Assembly (NCBI GenBank): GCA_903837495.1
Contig: CAILUT010000038.1
Coordinates: 1-40,923, forward strand
DNA length: 40,923 nucleotides
DNA from: an uncultured Flavobacteriales bacterium
GTDB lineage: Bacteria; Bacteroidota; Bacteroidia; CAIKAF01
Direction of reading: 5' to 3'
The position numbers and the translations under genes are program-made. Positions 21,678 to 30,499 of this stretch are shown in pieces; positions within the stretch are counted from its first letter, which is position 1; each line of letters opens with the position of its first letter. Below the pieces are notes generated by a model. That model did no database searches and was not told the origin of the DNA. It was given only the letters and a program-made list of their open reading frames with translations.

Positions 21678-23756
21678 ACGAAGGCTGTTTAGCAGCACCA
21701 AAATAGAACTAAAGGCCATGGCCATTCCGGCCCACATGGGATTAAACAGATGCCCCGTCAGGGGGTACAAAACTCCGGCAGCCAAGGACAAAACAAGGGC
21801 GTTGTAAGACAAAGCCCAGAACATATTCTGCCGCATAATTTTTTTAGCTTGCCTTGCAATGCGAATGGTTTCAGGCAGCAGAAGGAGATTGGAATTTCCC
21901 AGGCTAATGTGGCTGCAGTGCTTGGCCAAGTGGCTGCCGTCGCCCATGGCAATCGCCACATGTGCCTCGGCGAGTGCTGGAGCGTCGTTCATGCCATCGC
22001 CGGCCATTAAAACCGTATTGCCTTCTGCTTTGGATTGAATAATGGTTTGAATCTTATCTTCAGGGCTTTGATTTAGACGAACAACGAAGTAGGGATCCAA
22101 GATCAACTTCAGTTGAGGGCTCAAACTGTGGTCGCCGGTTAAAACAACCGGCGGAACTCCCAAAGCGTCAAGTTCCTTAAGTACCCTTTCTAAATCGGGT
22201 CTGGCCTCGTCATGCAGTAAAAAAGCGGCAAAGGCATTGACGCCATCACCGAGAACCACCGGACTCCCGTCCATGACCACATCGCTGGGCCAAGGCCCTG
22301 CCCAGTTAGGCGCTCCAAGCCTTAAAATGCCCGAGTCGCCTGTCGTTTCCAAGCCCAATCCGGGAATTTCGGAAACTAATGATTGTTCCATCTTATACTC
22401 TGCATTGGCTTGAAATCCGGACCATTCGACCAAAGATTTGGATAAGGGGTGTTGGGATCTTGAGGCCAAATGTCCCACCCGGATTTTAATCGATTCGTTT
22501 TGGTTGCTGGCCCAAGCGACCCTGGGCTTGCCCAAGGTCAGCGTCCCGGTTTTGTCTAAAAAAACCCGGTTCACATTTGCCAACGATTCAAGGGCTTCGG
22601 GTTTTTGAAAAAAGATGCTTTTTTGAGCGGCTTTTCCCAGCGCCACATAAATTGCGGTTGGAACAGCCAAGCCCAATGCACAGGGGCAAGCCACTGCCAA
22701 GACGGTAAGGCCTACTTGCAGGGCGAAAAGGCCGGGAGAATGCGGAGCTATGTAGAGCCAAGTAGCGGCACTTAAAGCAGCAAAAACAAGGACAAACCAG
22801 ACGAACTTGGCTGCCAGGGCATCGGCAAGGCGCTTTATAGGCGGGTTGGAAACCATGGCTCGTTTAACTTGAGCCAAGGTTTGACCTAGGCGCGAGGCAT
22901 CAGCGATGGCGGAAACCCGAACAATCCCATTTCCATTTAGAACAACGCTGCCTGCAAAGACAGGATTTCCTGGCAGCACCAAAACGGGCAGAGATTCGCC
23001 GGTAAGCCAAGAGGAGTTTAGTTCCAGCCGGCCCGACTCCAACAGTCCATCGACCGGCATTTCTTCACCCAATGATACATCAATAAGGGTGTTCAGGTTC
23101 AAATCGCCAAGAGGAACCCGTTCGCCAGTCAGGTGCAATCTGGCGGAATGGGGCATAATTTCGAGCAGAGATTTAAGTCCAGATGCTGTTTTGTGTTTGG
23201 CCCTGGATTCCAGCCATTTTCCTAGCATAACAAAGGAAAGAACCATAGATGCCGCCTCAAAAAACAACACATGGGTTTGGCCCAATGCCAAGGAAACGAC
23301 GCTGTATAGGTACGAAATGCCTGTACTTAGAGCGACTAAGGTGTCCATTCCTGGAAGCCGCTGCCGTACTTGCTGGAAGCACCGGATAAAAAAGCCTCGT
23401 CCCAACCACAAAACAGGCGTACTAAAAATCAAACCGATAAACGGAGTCAGAACATGCGTATGGAAAAACATGCCGGATATAAAAACGGGCAGTGTAAAGG
23501 CAAGGGCCCATAAGGCCAAACGGGGATTCTCGGTCTGCTGTTCGGGATTGGTCATTAGAGCAGCTTGATATCCCGCCTTCTGAACGGCGGCGATGGCCAA
23601 AGGAATAGCCTCGGCATTGGCAATTTGAAGCTGCGCTTCTTCTAAGGCAAAAGAAACCTGAGCTTGTTGGATTCCTGGGCACTTTTTCAGAGCCGCTTCA
23701 ACGGCCGCGGCACAGGCGGTGCAGCTCATTCCCTTCACACGCAATTGATATTCCAT
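21663..23756 (-). CDS. copA: Copper-transporting P1B-type ATPase
   Basis: A 697-residue heavy-metal pump. One N-terminal HMA domain carries GMSCTAC (Cys12, Cys15). Membrane helices with the CPC motif at 357-359 (ACPCALG) mark a Cu(I)-type transport site. The actuator loop has TGES, the phosphorylation site is Asp401 in DKTGTLT, HPLSKS is the nucleotide-binding HP motif, and GDGMNDAPALAEA is the hinge. It probably exports Cu(I) from the cytoplasm or supplies cytochrome oxidase. The frame is open 19 codons further upstream, but the ATG at 23754-23756 gives the normal MEYQLRVKGMSC start and lies four bases after a promoter box. It is divergent from the thioesterase gene. Confidence 0.94.
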   Translation of the reverse strand: MEYQLRVKGMSCTACAAAVEAALKKCPGIQQAQVSFALEEAQLQIANAEAIPLAIAAVQKAGYQAALMTNPEQQTENPRLALWALAFTLPVFISGMFFHTHVLTPFIGLIFSTPVLWLGRGFFIRCFQQVRQRLPGMDTLVALSTGISYLYSVVSLALGQTHVLFFEAASMVLSFVMLGKWLESRAKHKTASGLKSLLEIMPHSARLHLTGERVPLGDLNLNTLIDVSLGEEMPVDGLLESGRLELNSSWLTGESLPVLVLPGNPVFAGSVVLNGNGIVRVSAIADASRLGQTLAQVKRAMVSNPPIKRLADALAAKFVWFVLVFAALSAATWLYIAPHSPGLFALQVGLTVLAVACPCALGLAVPTAIYVALGKAAQKSIFFQKPEALESLANVNRVFLDKTGTLTLGKPRVAWASNQNESIKIRVGHLASRSQHPLSKSLVEWSGFQANAEYKMEQSLVSEIPGLGLETTGDSGILRLGAPNWAGPWPSDVVMDGSPVVLGDGVNAFAAFLLHDEARPDLERVLKELDALGVPPVVLTGDHSLSPQLKLILDPYFVVRLNQSPEDKIQTIIQSKAEGNTVLMAGDGMNDAPALAEAHVAIAMGDGSHLAKHCSHISLGNSNLLLLPETIRIARQAKKIMRQNMFWALSYNALVLSLAAGVLYPLTGHLFNPMWAGMAMAFSSILVLLNSLRLSLS

Positions 23757-23760
23757 GGTA

Positions 23761-23768
23761 CAAAAGTA
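23761..23768 (-). promoter_or_regulatory. Putative -7 box giving a leaderless copA mRNA
   Basis: The minus strand reads TACTTTTG at 23768-23761, a perfect TAnnTTTG match, then TACC and the ATG at 23756. The -33 region is T-rich without a clear TTG. No CueR- or CsoR-type operator could be recognised. Confidence 0.5.
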
Positions 23769-23846
23769 CGGGGCTTTGTTGGGTAAGGGTAAAAATAAAC
23801 GGGAAAAACACACAAAGAAGTTTTAAGGGCTTGTGGTTTTACTTAT

Positions 23847-23854
23847 TACCTTTG
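23847..23854 (+). promoter_or_regulatory. Putative -7 box giving a leaderless thioesterase mRNA
   Basis: TACCTTTG at 23847-23854 is a perfect box, followed by AGC and the ATG at 23858. TTG at 23831-23833 is only 13 bases upstream, so the -33 element is uncertain. Confidence 0.5.
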
Positions 23855-23857
23855 AGC

Positions 23858-24295
23858 ATGAGTATTTGGTTTAAACCCTATTCGCTCGAAGAGATTCAAT
23901 TTTTGTGCAGAAACACCCTGATGGAGCACTTAAAAATGGAGGTTTGTGAGCTTGGCGAAAATTTCATAAAGGGGAAAATGCCGGTGGAGCATTTTACGGT
24001 TCAACCCGCCCGTTTGTTGCATGGCGGAGCATCGGCTGCCTTGGCCGAATCGTTGGGAAGCATTGCTGCCTTCATGACCGTGAACCCAGAAACCCATGCC
24101 TGTTTAGGGGTGAATTTGGACATCACCCACATAAAAGCGATACCCGAAGGAAAGGGACCCGTAATTGGTGTGGCAAGGCCCGTAAAGCTTGGCAATACTT
24201 TACAGGTATGGAATATAACCATAGAGACGGGCAGCGGGCAAATTGTTGCTGAATCGAGACTAACCTTATTTGTGCGCACTTTAAAATCAGCATGA
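23858..24295 (+). CDS. Hotdog-fold acyl-CoA thioesterase (PaaI/YdiI family)
   Basis: A 145-residue hotdog-fold protein. The HGGASAALAESLGSIAAF segment holds the catalytic-type Glu and the helix of the fold, and GVNLDITHIKAIPEGKGPVIGVARPVKLGNTLQVW gives the following strands. Family members hydrolyse aromatic or acyl-CoA thioesters, including 1,4-dihydroxy-2-naphthoyl-CoA in menaquinone synthesis, but no menaquinone gene is adjacent. The start at 23858 is preferred over the upstream TTG at 23831 because of the protein N-terminus (MSIWFKPYSLEEI) and the adjacent promoter box. It overlaps the methyltransferase gene by ATGA. Confidence 0.88.
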   Translation: MSIWFKPYSLEEIQFLCRNTLMEHLKMEVCELGENFIKGKMPVEHFTVQPARLLHGGASAALAESLGSIAAFMTVNPETHACLGVNLDITHIKAIPEGKGPVIGVARPVKLGNTLQVWNITIETGSGQIVAESRLTLFVRTLKSA

Positions 24296-25179
24296 AGCAC
24301 ATCCCCATACACGAAACGAGCGGCTGGAACGAATATGAACTATTGGATTCAGGTGGCTTTGAGAAATTGGAGCGGTTTGGAAAAGTAATTGCCATCCGTC
24401 CGGAGCCTCAAGCCATTTGGCAAAAAGACCTATCGGAAGCCGAGTGGGAAAAACAAGCCCATGTTCGATTTGTTGGAAGTAGCCCAAGAGATGGCCAATG
24501 GATTGAACTAAAGCCATGCCCTGAACGCTGGACCATATCATACACCTTATTGCAGGGCCCTACATTGACCTTTCAATTGGCCAGAACCAAGTTCAAGCAT
24601 ATCGGAATATTTCCTGAGCAGTGCCTGAACTGGGAGCGCATAGACAAGGAGTTAAGGGCGATGAACCGTCCCGAAATAAACGTATTGAATGCCTTTGCAT
24701 ATACGGGTGGGGCGAGTTTAGCCGCTCGGGTTTCGGGGGCACAGGTAACCCATCTAGATTCCATAAAACAGGTAGTAACCTGGGCCGCAGCCAACTTGGA
24801 GCTTTCTAAAATGGATGGAATCCGTTGGATGGTTGAAGATGCACCCACATTTTTGAGCAGGGAGCTTCGCCGAGGCAAGCGATATCAGGCGATAATCATG
24901 GATCCTCCGGCCTATGGTCATGGTCCGAACGGAGAGTCTTGGGTGCTTGAAAAGCAGATTTACGAATTGGTGGGAAAGGCGGTAGCCTTGTTGGATGAAA
25001 CCCAGGGCTTTTTGTTGGTGAACACCTATTCCTTGGGGTTTTCGTCGGTTTTGATGTACAACGTTGTACAGCAGCATTCCAAACCAGGCGATGTTGTTGA
25101 GACTGCCGAATTGTGTTTGAAAGATAGATTTGGAAAGCGATTGCCTTTGGGGGTCGTTACCACCCTGAAGCGGGGGTAA
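24292..25179 (+). CDS. Class I SAM-dependent methyltransferase (RlmI/RlmK-like)
   Basis: A 295-residue protein. The N-terminal half holds a small beta-rich region with LARTKFKHIGIFPEQ. The Rossmann methyltransferase core begins with VLNAFAYTGGASLAARVSGA (motif I), THLDSIKQVVTWAAANLEL (motif II) and the catalytic-type IIMDPPAYGHG (motif IV). This resembles the RlmI/YccW 23S rRNA m5C methyltransferase family but lacks a PUA domain, as in many Bacteroidota homologues. The exact substrate is not established. It is the second gene of a two-gene unit and converges on tRNA-His. Confidence 0.87.
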   Translation: MKHIPIHETSGWNEYELLDSGGFEKLERFGKVIAIRPEPQAIWQKDLSEAEWEKQAHVRFVGSSPRDGQWIELKPCPERWTISYTLLQGPTLTFQLARTKFKHIGIFPEQCLNWERIDKELRAMNRPEINVLNAFAYTGGASLAARVSGAQVTHLDSIKQVVTWAAANLELSKMDGIRWMVEDAPTFLSRELRRGKRYQAIIMDPPAYGHGPNGESWVLEKQIYELVGKAVALLDETQGFLLVNTYSLGFSSVLMYNVVQQHSKPGDVVETAELCLKDRFGKRLPLGVVTTLKRG

Positions 25180-25199
25180 AAGCCCCGAGTAAAAAAAAG

Positions 25200-25274
25200 G
25201 GAGGACAATGGGATTCGAACCCACGACCTTCAGAATCACAATCTGACGTTCTAACCGACTGAACTATGCCCTCC
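25200..25274 (-). tRNA. tRNA-His (anticodon GTG)
   Basis: The minus strand folds as a complete cloverleaf. G at -1 (25274) faces C73 (25200), the mark of histidine tRNA. The acceptor stem GAGGGCA pairs with TGTCCTC (one G-T). The D arm is GTTC/GAAC, the anticodon arm TCAGA-TTGTGAT-TCTGA has GTG at 25237-25239, and the T arm contains GGTTCGAATCC. CCA is not encoded. A run of eight T follows the 3' end and may serve as terminator. Confidence 0.97.
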
Positions 25275-25301
25275 ATGTCAAAGAAACCGTAAAACGGGAC
25301 G

Positions 25302-25309
25302 CAAATATA
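25302..25309 (-). promoter_or_regulatory. Putative -7 box for tRNA-His
   Basis: The minus strand reads TATATTTG at 25309-25302, a perfect TAnnTTTG match about 27 bases before the tRNA. An upstream TTTTG at 25328-25324 is only 14 bases away, shorter than ideal. Confidence 0.5.
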
Positions 25310-25371
25310 GCAAATCTAATCTACAAAACGGAGAAGTTTATGCCTATCTGCAAATTTTGAAAACAGAAATA

Positions 25372-25407
25372 AAGCGGCCGGCCGGTGTTTCAATCGGCCG
25401 GCCGCTT
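25372..25407 (-). terminator. Terminator hairpin after ftsZ
   Basis: AAGCGGCCGGCCG (25407-25395) pairs with CGGCCGGCCGCTT (25384-25372) on the minus strand, a 13-bp GC-rich stem with a short loop, followed by TATTTCTGTTTTC. It lies 17 bases after the ftsZ stop and closes the division cluster. The T-tract is interrupted, so efficiency is uncertain. Confidence 0.8.
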
Positions 25408-25424
25408 CGGTATAGCGTGCAGAA

Positions 25425-26936
25425 TTAATCTACACTGTCGTGTAGAAAAGAATTGTTGTCGCGCAGGCGAATTTCGGTTCCTTCGAGCGAGAGGGTTGAC
25501 TTAGAAGCTACCCGGTCGTCCATGGTAGGGGTCAAATCCAGTTCCACTTTTTTGCGCATGTAAGCGGGGCTTTGTTCTAATTCTGCGATGCGTGCTGGAT
25601 TCTGCAATTTGGCAGTGATGTTTTCGAGCATTTCGCGGCGTTGTCCCATTACAGAAATGCTGTTGGGGGTTGGAGCCTCGGCTTTGGCAATCGGGGCCGC
25701 GGGCGTTGCGAGTCCTTCTTCTTTTTGGTATAGGGTGTATTCTCCGGTGTTCAGTTCGCGCGGACTTTCGTCGCCCAGCAAATCGACCGTAATGGTAGAG
25801 GTTGGGGATTCGACGGTGTTAACTGCTTCTGGAATCACCTCTAGGCTATCTAATTGGGCCAATTCAAAGCTGTTTTGTGTTTTGTTTGCTTCAAAGTTGG
25901 TATCCAGTTGAACGGTCATGGGTTCAGCGGCGTTTGCGGATTCGTTTTTATTGAATCCAGTGGCAATCAAAGTAACTCGAATGGCTTGTCCTAGGGTTTC
26001 GTCCCGTCCAGTGCCCCAAATCATATTGGCATTCATGCCCGCCTTTTCTTGAACGTACTCGTTGATTTCGGTCACTTCGTCCATGGTAAGTTCATTTTCT
26101 CCATATGAGATATAGAGTAAAATGTGTTTTGCTCCATGGATATCGGAGTCGTCTAGCAAAGGGGAATTCAGGACTTGTTCGGCGGCAAGGGAAGCGCGGT
26201 TTTCGCCTTCGGTGATAGCGGCTCCCATAATGGCTGCACCGCCGTTGGTCATGACGGTTTTAACGTCTTCGAAATCCACATTGATGTAACCTGGTACGGT
26301 AATGATTTCGGCAATGCCTTTTGCGGCCGTGGTTAAGATGTCATCGGCCTTACCAAAGGCATTGGTCAAGGACAAATTTCCATAGATTTCGCGCAAGCGG
26401 TCGTTTGAAATAATAAGCAGAGTATCGACGCTGTTGCGGATTTCTTCCAAGCCAGAGATGGCGTGTACGCCCCGTTTTTTTCCTTCAAACTGAAAAGGAA
26501 TGGTAACAATACCAACGGTTAAAATGCCCATTTCTTTAGCCAGTTTGGCAATAACGGGAGCGGCACCGGTTCCGGTACCACCGCCCAATCCGGCGGTAAT
26601 AAATACCATTTTGGTGTTGTCAGAAAGATGTTGACGAATGTCGTCAATGCTTTCAATGGCGGCTTTTCGGCCAATTTCGGGAATAGACCCTGCACCTCGG
26701 CCTTCGGTTAGGTTTTGCCCCAATGGGATTTTAATGGGAACGGGGCTGGTGTTTAAGGCCTGGTGGTCGGTATTGCAGACCATAAAATCGACACCGGTAA
26801 TTCCCTGGCGGAACATGTGGTTCACTGCATTGGAACCCCCACCTCCAACACCGATCACTTTAATGATGGAAGCGTTGTCTTTGCGGGGCATTTCGAAGGA
26901 AAACATGTCGTCTTGATTTGTTGAATTATTGTTCAT
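25425..26936 (-). CDS. ftsZ: Cell division tubulin FtsZ
   Basis: A 503-residue GTPase that forms the Z-ring. The N-terminal core has [17 protein letters not shown], the tubulin signature [10 protein letters not shown] (118-127), and [11 protein letters not shown] as the T7 loop bearing the catalytic Asp. The core ends near residue 330, after which a long variable linker of about 150 residues leads to a conserved tail, [14 protein letters not shown], probably the FtsA-binding peptide. The long linker is normal for the phylum. It is the last gene of the division cluster, 42 bases after ftsA, and is followed by a terminator instead of the gatB/yqeY-like gene often found there. Confidence 0.98.
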   Translation of the reverse strand: MNNNSTNQDDMFSFEMPRKDNASIIKVIGVGGGGSNAVNHMFRQGITGVDFMVCNTDHQALNTSPVPIKIPLGQNLTEGRGAGSIPEIGRKAAIESIDDIRQHLSDNTKMVFITAGLGGGTGTGAAPVIAKLAKEMGILTVGIVTIPFQFEGKKRGVHAISGLEEIRNSVDTLLIISNDRLREIYGNLSLTNAFGKADDILTTAAKGIAEIITVPGYINVDFEDVKTVMTNGGAAIMGAAITEGENRASLAAEQVLNSPLLDDSDIHGAKHILLYISYGENELTMDEVTEINEYVQEKAGMNANMIWGTGRDETLGQAIRVTLIATGFNKNESANAAEPMTVQLDTNFEANKTQNSFELAQLDSLEVIPEAVNTVESPTSTITVDLLGDESPRELNTGEYTLYQKEEGLATPAAPIAKAEAPTPNSISVMGQRREMLENITAKLQNPARIAELEQSPAYMRKKVELDLTPTMDDRVASKSTLSLEGTEIRLRDNNSFLHDSVD

Positions 26937-26978
26937 GGTATTGGGAGTTGTTCGTTTGGTTGTGGTATAAAATTTAGA

Positions 26979-28304
26979 TTAATGCATGGTGTCGTTGGTG
27001 TCGTCTTCCAATATGGAATTGAATTGTTTTTTAATGATATCTAAAAAACTAGGCTTAAAGGAATCTGCTGCCTTGGCCTTTCCTTTTGGTTTTTCTTTTC
27101 CGATGTGCGTCGGTTCTGCCGCAATCTGGTATTTTTTCCGGAAGCCCATCATCATAAGTCCGACAGAGGTGGCGTACTTTGGGTGAGCGAGAAGATCGTC
27201 GGGGGCGCCGTGTACGTGGCTGTTCGGCAAACCAATCCGGGCATCTATACCGGTTACGTAAGAGGTCAACTGACGAATATGCCGAAGTTGCGATCCGCCG
27301 CCGGTCAGCACAATGCCTGCACCCAAGTGGTGGGAAAACCCGCTGTTTCTGATTTCAGCGTGCACACATTCCAAAATTTCTTCCATCCGGGCTTTAATGA
27401 TGTTGGCCAGATTGGAAACACTAATGGTTTTTGAGGCAGCGCCCTGAACCCCTGGAATGGTAACGGCCCGATTTAGCATTTCTTGAGACGGAATGGCATA
27501 TCCGTGTTTAATTTTCAGGATTTCGGAGTAGCGCTGAAGCAACTGGCAACCGGTCATAATATCGCGGGTGATTGTATTGCCTCCGAATGGAATAACAGCG
27601 GTATGCCGAATGATGCCGTCCTGAAAAATGGCGATATCGGTGGTTCCCCCACCGATGTCAACCAAGGCCACTCCAGCCTCTTTCTCTTCTTCACTGAGCA
27701 CCGCCTCAGAAGAAGCCAACGGCTCCAACACCAAATCAAGCACCTTCATTCCACTTTCTTCCACGCAGCGATAGATGTTTTTTGCCGGATTAACCTGCCC
27801 GGTAATAATGTGGTAATTGCCTTCAATGCGGGCTCCTTGCATGCCGATCGGATCTTTGATTTCGGGCAAATCATCCACCACAAAATTTTGAGGAATCACA
27901 TCGATGATGCTTTCGCCTGGCGCCAGTGCCATTTTTTGCATTTGGGCGGTTAAATCGTGGATGTCGGCTTCCGTAATAATATCGGCATCCTGACCGCGCA
28001 TTCGAACACTGGTATTGTGGTAGCTGCGGATGTGCTGACCGGCTATGCCAACAATGACCTGCTGTACCTCTACTTGTGCTGCCTCTTCGGCCATTTCTTT
28101 TGCCTTTTTTATGGCATGAATGGTGTGAACGATATTGGTAACCATACCCCGCTGAACTCCTGTAGAAGGGGTTGTTCCGGAACCCACGATTTCAATTTTA
28201 CCGTGTTCGTTCAGTTTGCCAATCATCATAACAATTTTGGTGGTACCAATGTCTAGGCCCACAGTTAGGCGTTCGGGTGGGGGGGGGCTTTTTTGCGCGC
28301 TCAT
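26979..28304 (-). CDS. ftsA: Cell division actin-like protein FtsA
   Basis: A 441-residue actin-fold ATPase that tethers FtsZ to the membrane. LTVGLDIGTTKIVMMIG is the phosphate-1 motif, ALVDIGGGTTDIAIF phosphate-2, and GIVLTGGGSQLRHI the adenosine motif. The 1C domain spans about 80-160. The C-terminus FLDIIKKQFNSILED is a typical amphipathic membrane helix after a lysine-rich linker. The start was placed at 28302-28304 (MSAQKSPPPPERL): upstream codons lie inside ftsQ and give a non-homologous extension. Spacing to ftsQ is 10 bases. Confidence 0.96.
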   Translation of the reverse strand: MSAQKSPPPPERLTVGLDIGTTKIVMMIGKLNEHGKIEIVGSGTTPSTGVQRGMVTNIVHTIHAIKKAKEMAEEAAQVEVQQVIVGIAGQHIRSYHNTSVRMRGQDADIITEADIHDLTAQMQKMALAPGESIIDVIPQNFVVDDLPEIKDPIGMQGARIEGNYHIITGQVNPAKNIYRCVEESGMKVLDLVLEPLASSEAVLSEEEKEAGVALVDIGGGTTDIAIFQDGIIRHTAVIPFGGNTITRDIMTGCQLLQRYSEILKIKHGYAIPSQEMLNRAVTIPGVQGAASKTISVSNLANIIKARMEEILECVHAEIRNSGFSHHLGAGIVLTGGGSQLRHIRQLTSYVTGIDARIGLPNSHVHGAPDDLLAHPKYATSVGLMMMGFRKKYQIAAEPTHIGKEKPKGKAKAADSFKPSFLDIIKKQFNSILEDDTNDTMH

Positions 28305-28314
28305 AACGTAGAAT

Positions 28315-29130
28315 TTATATCGGATTTTGGATTGAAAGAATAGAATCGGTACGTGGCAGCGAATCTGCCGGTTGAAGCGTAGGCAGAGGCATGTATGCCG
28401 CTGGCTGACAAACAATTTGGCCTTGGTAGCGGCCATCTATTATGGAATACAAATTCCAGTCGGCCGGGTGAAGACCCTTCGTATAAAACAGCTTTAGCTT
28501 TTTCAATTTTCCAGGCAAATGCAATGTGCTGCCCAAAATGATTTGATGCTTGCCAATTTTGGGAGTAAGAACAAAGCCTTGGGTGGAATTCACCGAAATT
28601 TGGTCCGAAAAAATCCACCAAAACGGATCGGCATACAGGCTGTTGGCAAGTTCCATTAGATCTTGCAGAAGCAGGGTGTCTGATTTTAATCTGGATAGGT
28701 TCGGCAGGCCTGTAACCACAGGCAGCCGAGCCGGGATGCCCACCAGTGCGGGCATCAAATGCTTGGATTTATCTAAATACAGTTGGTGCCCCAAGGAATC
28801 CATCAACCGCAAAAGAGGGTCGCGCTGGTCAATTTGTATTCGGATTGTTCCATTGATGCCAACCGAAGCCTGTACCTGATGCACGCTGGGGTGGCGCCTT
28901 AAGCGTTCTTCGATGGAATCGATTTGAGGCCAACGGCTGCCTTTCGATGAAAACCCAGAAGTCCAAGAAAGCACAGTTGAATAATCGATCAGGTCTAGGG
29001 TGTCGTCCGCATTCCATTCTACAACGGGGACTTCGTTGTACGAGATGGGCTGGGATTGAGCCAATCCCAACAGGGCTAGCATTGTGCAAACCCCTAGAGA
29101 AATCCGTATCCATTTAAGCCAATTTCGCAT
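28315..29130 (-). CDS. ftsQ: Cell division protein FtsQ/DivIB
   Basis: A 271-residue bitopic protein. A short cytoplasmic tail leads into one transmembrane segment at about 8-25. A POTRA-like region (IEERLRRHPSVHQVQASVGINGTIRIQIDQRDPLLRL) and a beta domain (FVLTPKIGKHQIILGSTLHLPGKLKKLKLFY) follow. FtsQ links early and late divisome proteins through FtsB/FtsL. The sequence is divergent from proteobacterial FtsQ, as usual in this phylum, and the call rests partly on position between murC and ftsA. It overlaps murC by 17 bases. Confidence 0.88.
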   Translation of the reverse strand: MRNWLKWIRISLGVCTMLALLGLAQSQPISYNEVPVVEWNADDTLDLIDYSTVLSWTSGFSSKGSRWPQIDSIEERLRRHPSVHQVQASVGINGTIRIQIDQRDPLLRLMDSLGHQLYLDKSKHLMPALVGIPARLPVVTGLPNLSRLKSDTLLLQDLMELANSLYADPFWWIFSDQISVNSTQGFVLTPKIGKHQIILGSTLHLPGKLKKLKLFYTKGLHPADWNLYSIIDGRYQGQIVCQPAAYMPLPTLQPADSLPRTDSILSIQNPI

Positions 29131-30499
29131 ACTGAATTTGATTTAAATGCTGGGCAATTTCAGAACAATGCATGTCGATGTCGCCAGCTCCAATGCTCAA
29201 TACGACATCGCCCTGTTTTAATACCGATTTGAATGTAGGCATAAGGCTAGGGTGTTCCACAGTATGCACAGGAATTCCGGTGATGCCCCGGCCCAATTCT
29301 TTGCTTGTTATACCGGGAATTTTGTTTTCGCGCGCCGGATAAATATCCAACAAAATCAGCTCGTCCAAGGCGCTCAAGCTAGATTGAAAATCCGCCCAGA
29401 AATCCCGTGTTCGACTAAACAAATGAGGCTGAAAAACGCCGAGCAAGCGCCGACCGGGGAAGGCCTCTCTTAACGCAAGAATGGCGGCATCTATCTCGGT
29501 TGGGTGGTGTGCATAATCATCGAAATACACGTGTTCTGAACTTGTTGGGTGGAATTGCATGCGCCGGTAAACCCCTTTAAATTCTGCAAGCCCCTTTTGC
29601 AAATCCGACACAGATGCACCCAATTGCAGGCAAACGGCGATGGCGGCCAAGGCATTATTCACGTTGTGGCGGCCCAACATAGGCAATTGAAACTCGCCTA
29701 CCGACACCTGATTAACAACCAAAGTGAACGTGGTAAGCCCTTGCTGGGTTTGAATGTTTTTTGCAAAGAACGGACTCTCCAACATTCCAAAAGACAAAAC
29801 CTTTGGGTGGGTCGAAGTCAATTTTACTCCAGGGCCGGTCAGGATAAATCCATCCTGCCGAACGGTGTCAGCAAAGAACATGTAGTTTTTGCACAGTTCT
29901 TCTTTTGTGCCATAAATGTCTAAATGGTCTGCATCTAAGCTATTAAAAATGGCAGCAAAAGGGTGCAGGGTTAAGAAAGACCGGTCAAACTCATCGGCTT
30001 CTGCCACGGTAAATGCCCCCGATGGAACCGATTGGTAGTTTCCATGTATATTAAGGGCATACCCTCCGATCAAGGCATTGGCGGGTATTCCTGCGGCGTT
30101 GAGCAGCTGAATCAACAGGGCCGAAGTGGTTGTTTTTCCATGGGTTCCAGCCACGGCTAAAACCTGAGTGGATTGCAGCAAATCACCCATCAACTGAGCC
30201 CTTTTCATGACCTGATTTCCGGAATGGGTAAAATGATTCAGCAAGATCGAGTTTGAGGGAATGGCAGGGGTGTACACCACCAGGGTGTTTGAGGTGTTCC
30301 ATTCGGCAGGAATGCAATCCACAGAATCATCGAAAATCACCTGAATTCCTAAGCCCATCAGTTTGTGGGTCATCAGTCCTGGGCTGCGGTCGTATCCGGC
30401 AACCCGTATTCCTTGGCCATGCAGCAAGCCTGCAAGTGCACTCATGCCCGCACCGCCAATGCCAACAAAAAACACATGGGTATGTGGAGGCAGGTTCAT
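29114..30499 (-). CDS. murC: UDP-N-acetylmuramate--L-alanine ligase MurC
   Basis: A 461-residue cytoplasmic Mur ligase that adds L-Ala to UDP-MurNAc. The N-terminal Rossmann-like domain starts HVFFVGIGGAGMSALAGLLHGQG. The ATP loop is VAGTHGKTTTSALL, the NSLDADHLDIYGT and AEADEFDRSFL blocks are Mur ligase hallmarks, and YFDDYAHHPTEIDAAI begins the C-terminal domain. Length is normal. Its start overlaps the murG stop by ATGA. Confidence 0.97.
   Translation of the reverse strand: MNLPPHTHVFFVGIGGAGMSALAGLLHGQGIRVAGYDRSPGLMTHKLMGLGIQVIFDDSVDCIPAEWNTSNTLVVYTPAIPSNSILLNHFTHSGNQVMKRAQLMGDLLQSTQVLAVAGTHGKTTTSALLIQLLNAAGIPANALIGGYALNIHGNYQSVPSGAFTVAEADEFDRSFLTLHPFAAIFNSLDADHLDIYGTKEELCKNYMFFADTVRQDGFILTGPGVKLTSTHPKVLSFGMLESPFFAKNIQTQQGLTTFTLVVNQVSVGEFQLPMLGRHNVNNALAAIAVCLQLGASVSDLQKGLAEFKGVYRRMQFHPTSSEHVYFDDYAHHPTEIDAAILALREAFPGRRLLGVFQPHLFSRTRDFWADFQSSLSALDELILLDIYPARENKIPGITSKELGRGITGIPVHTVEHPSLMPTFKSVLKQGDVVLSIGAGDIDMHCSEIAQHLNQIQYAKLA

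Noticed and set aside
25169-25199. CGGGG/CCCCG hairpin after the methyltransferase gene as its terminator
   Set aside because: On the plus strand it is followed by A residues rather than T, and on the minus strand the T-run precedes the hairpin.
26979-28436. FtsA with a 44-residue N-terminal extension
   Set aside because: The extension is the antiphase reading of the ftsQ end. The MSAQKSPPPPERL start directly precedes the conserved actin motif.
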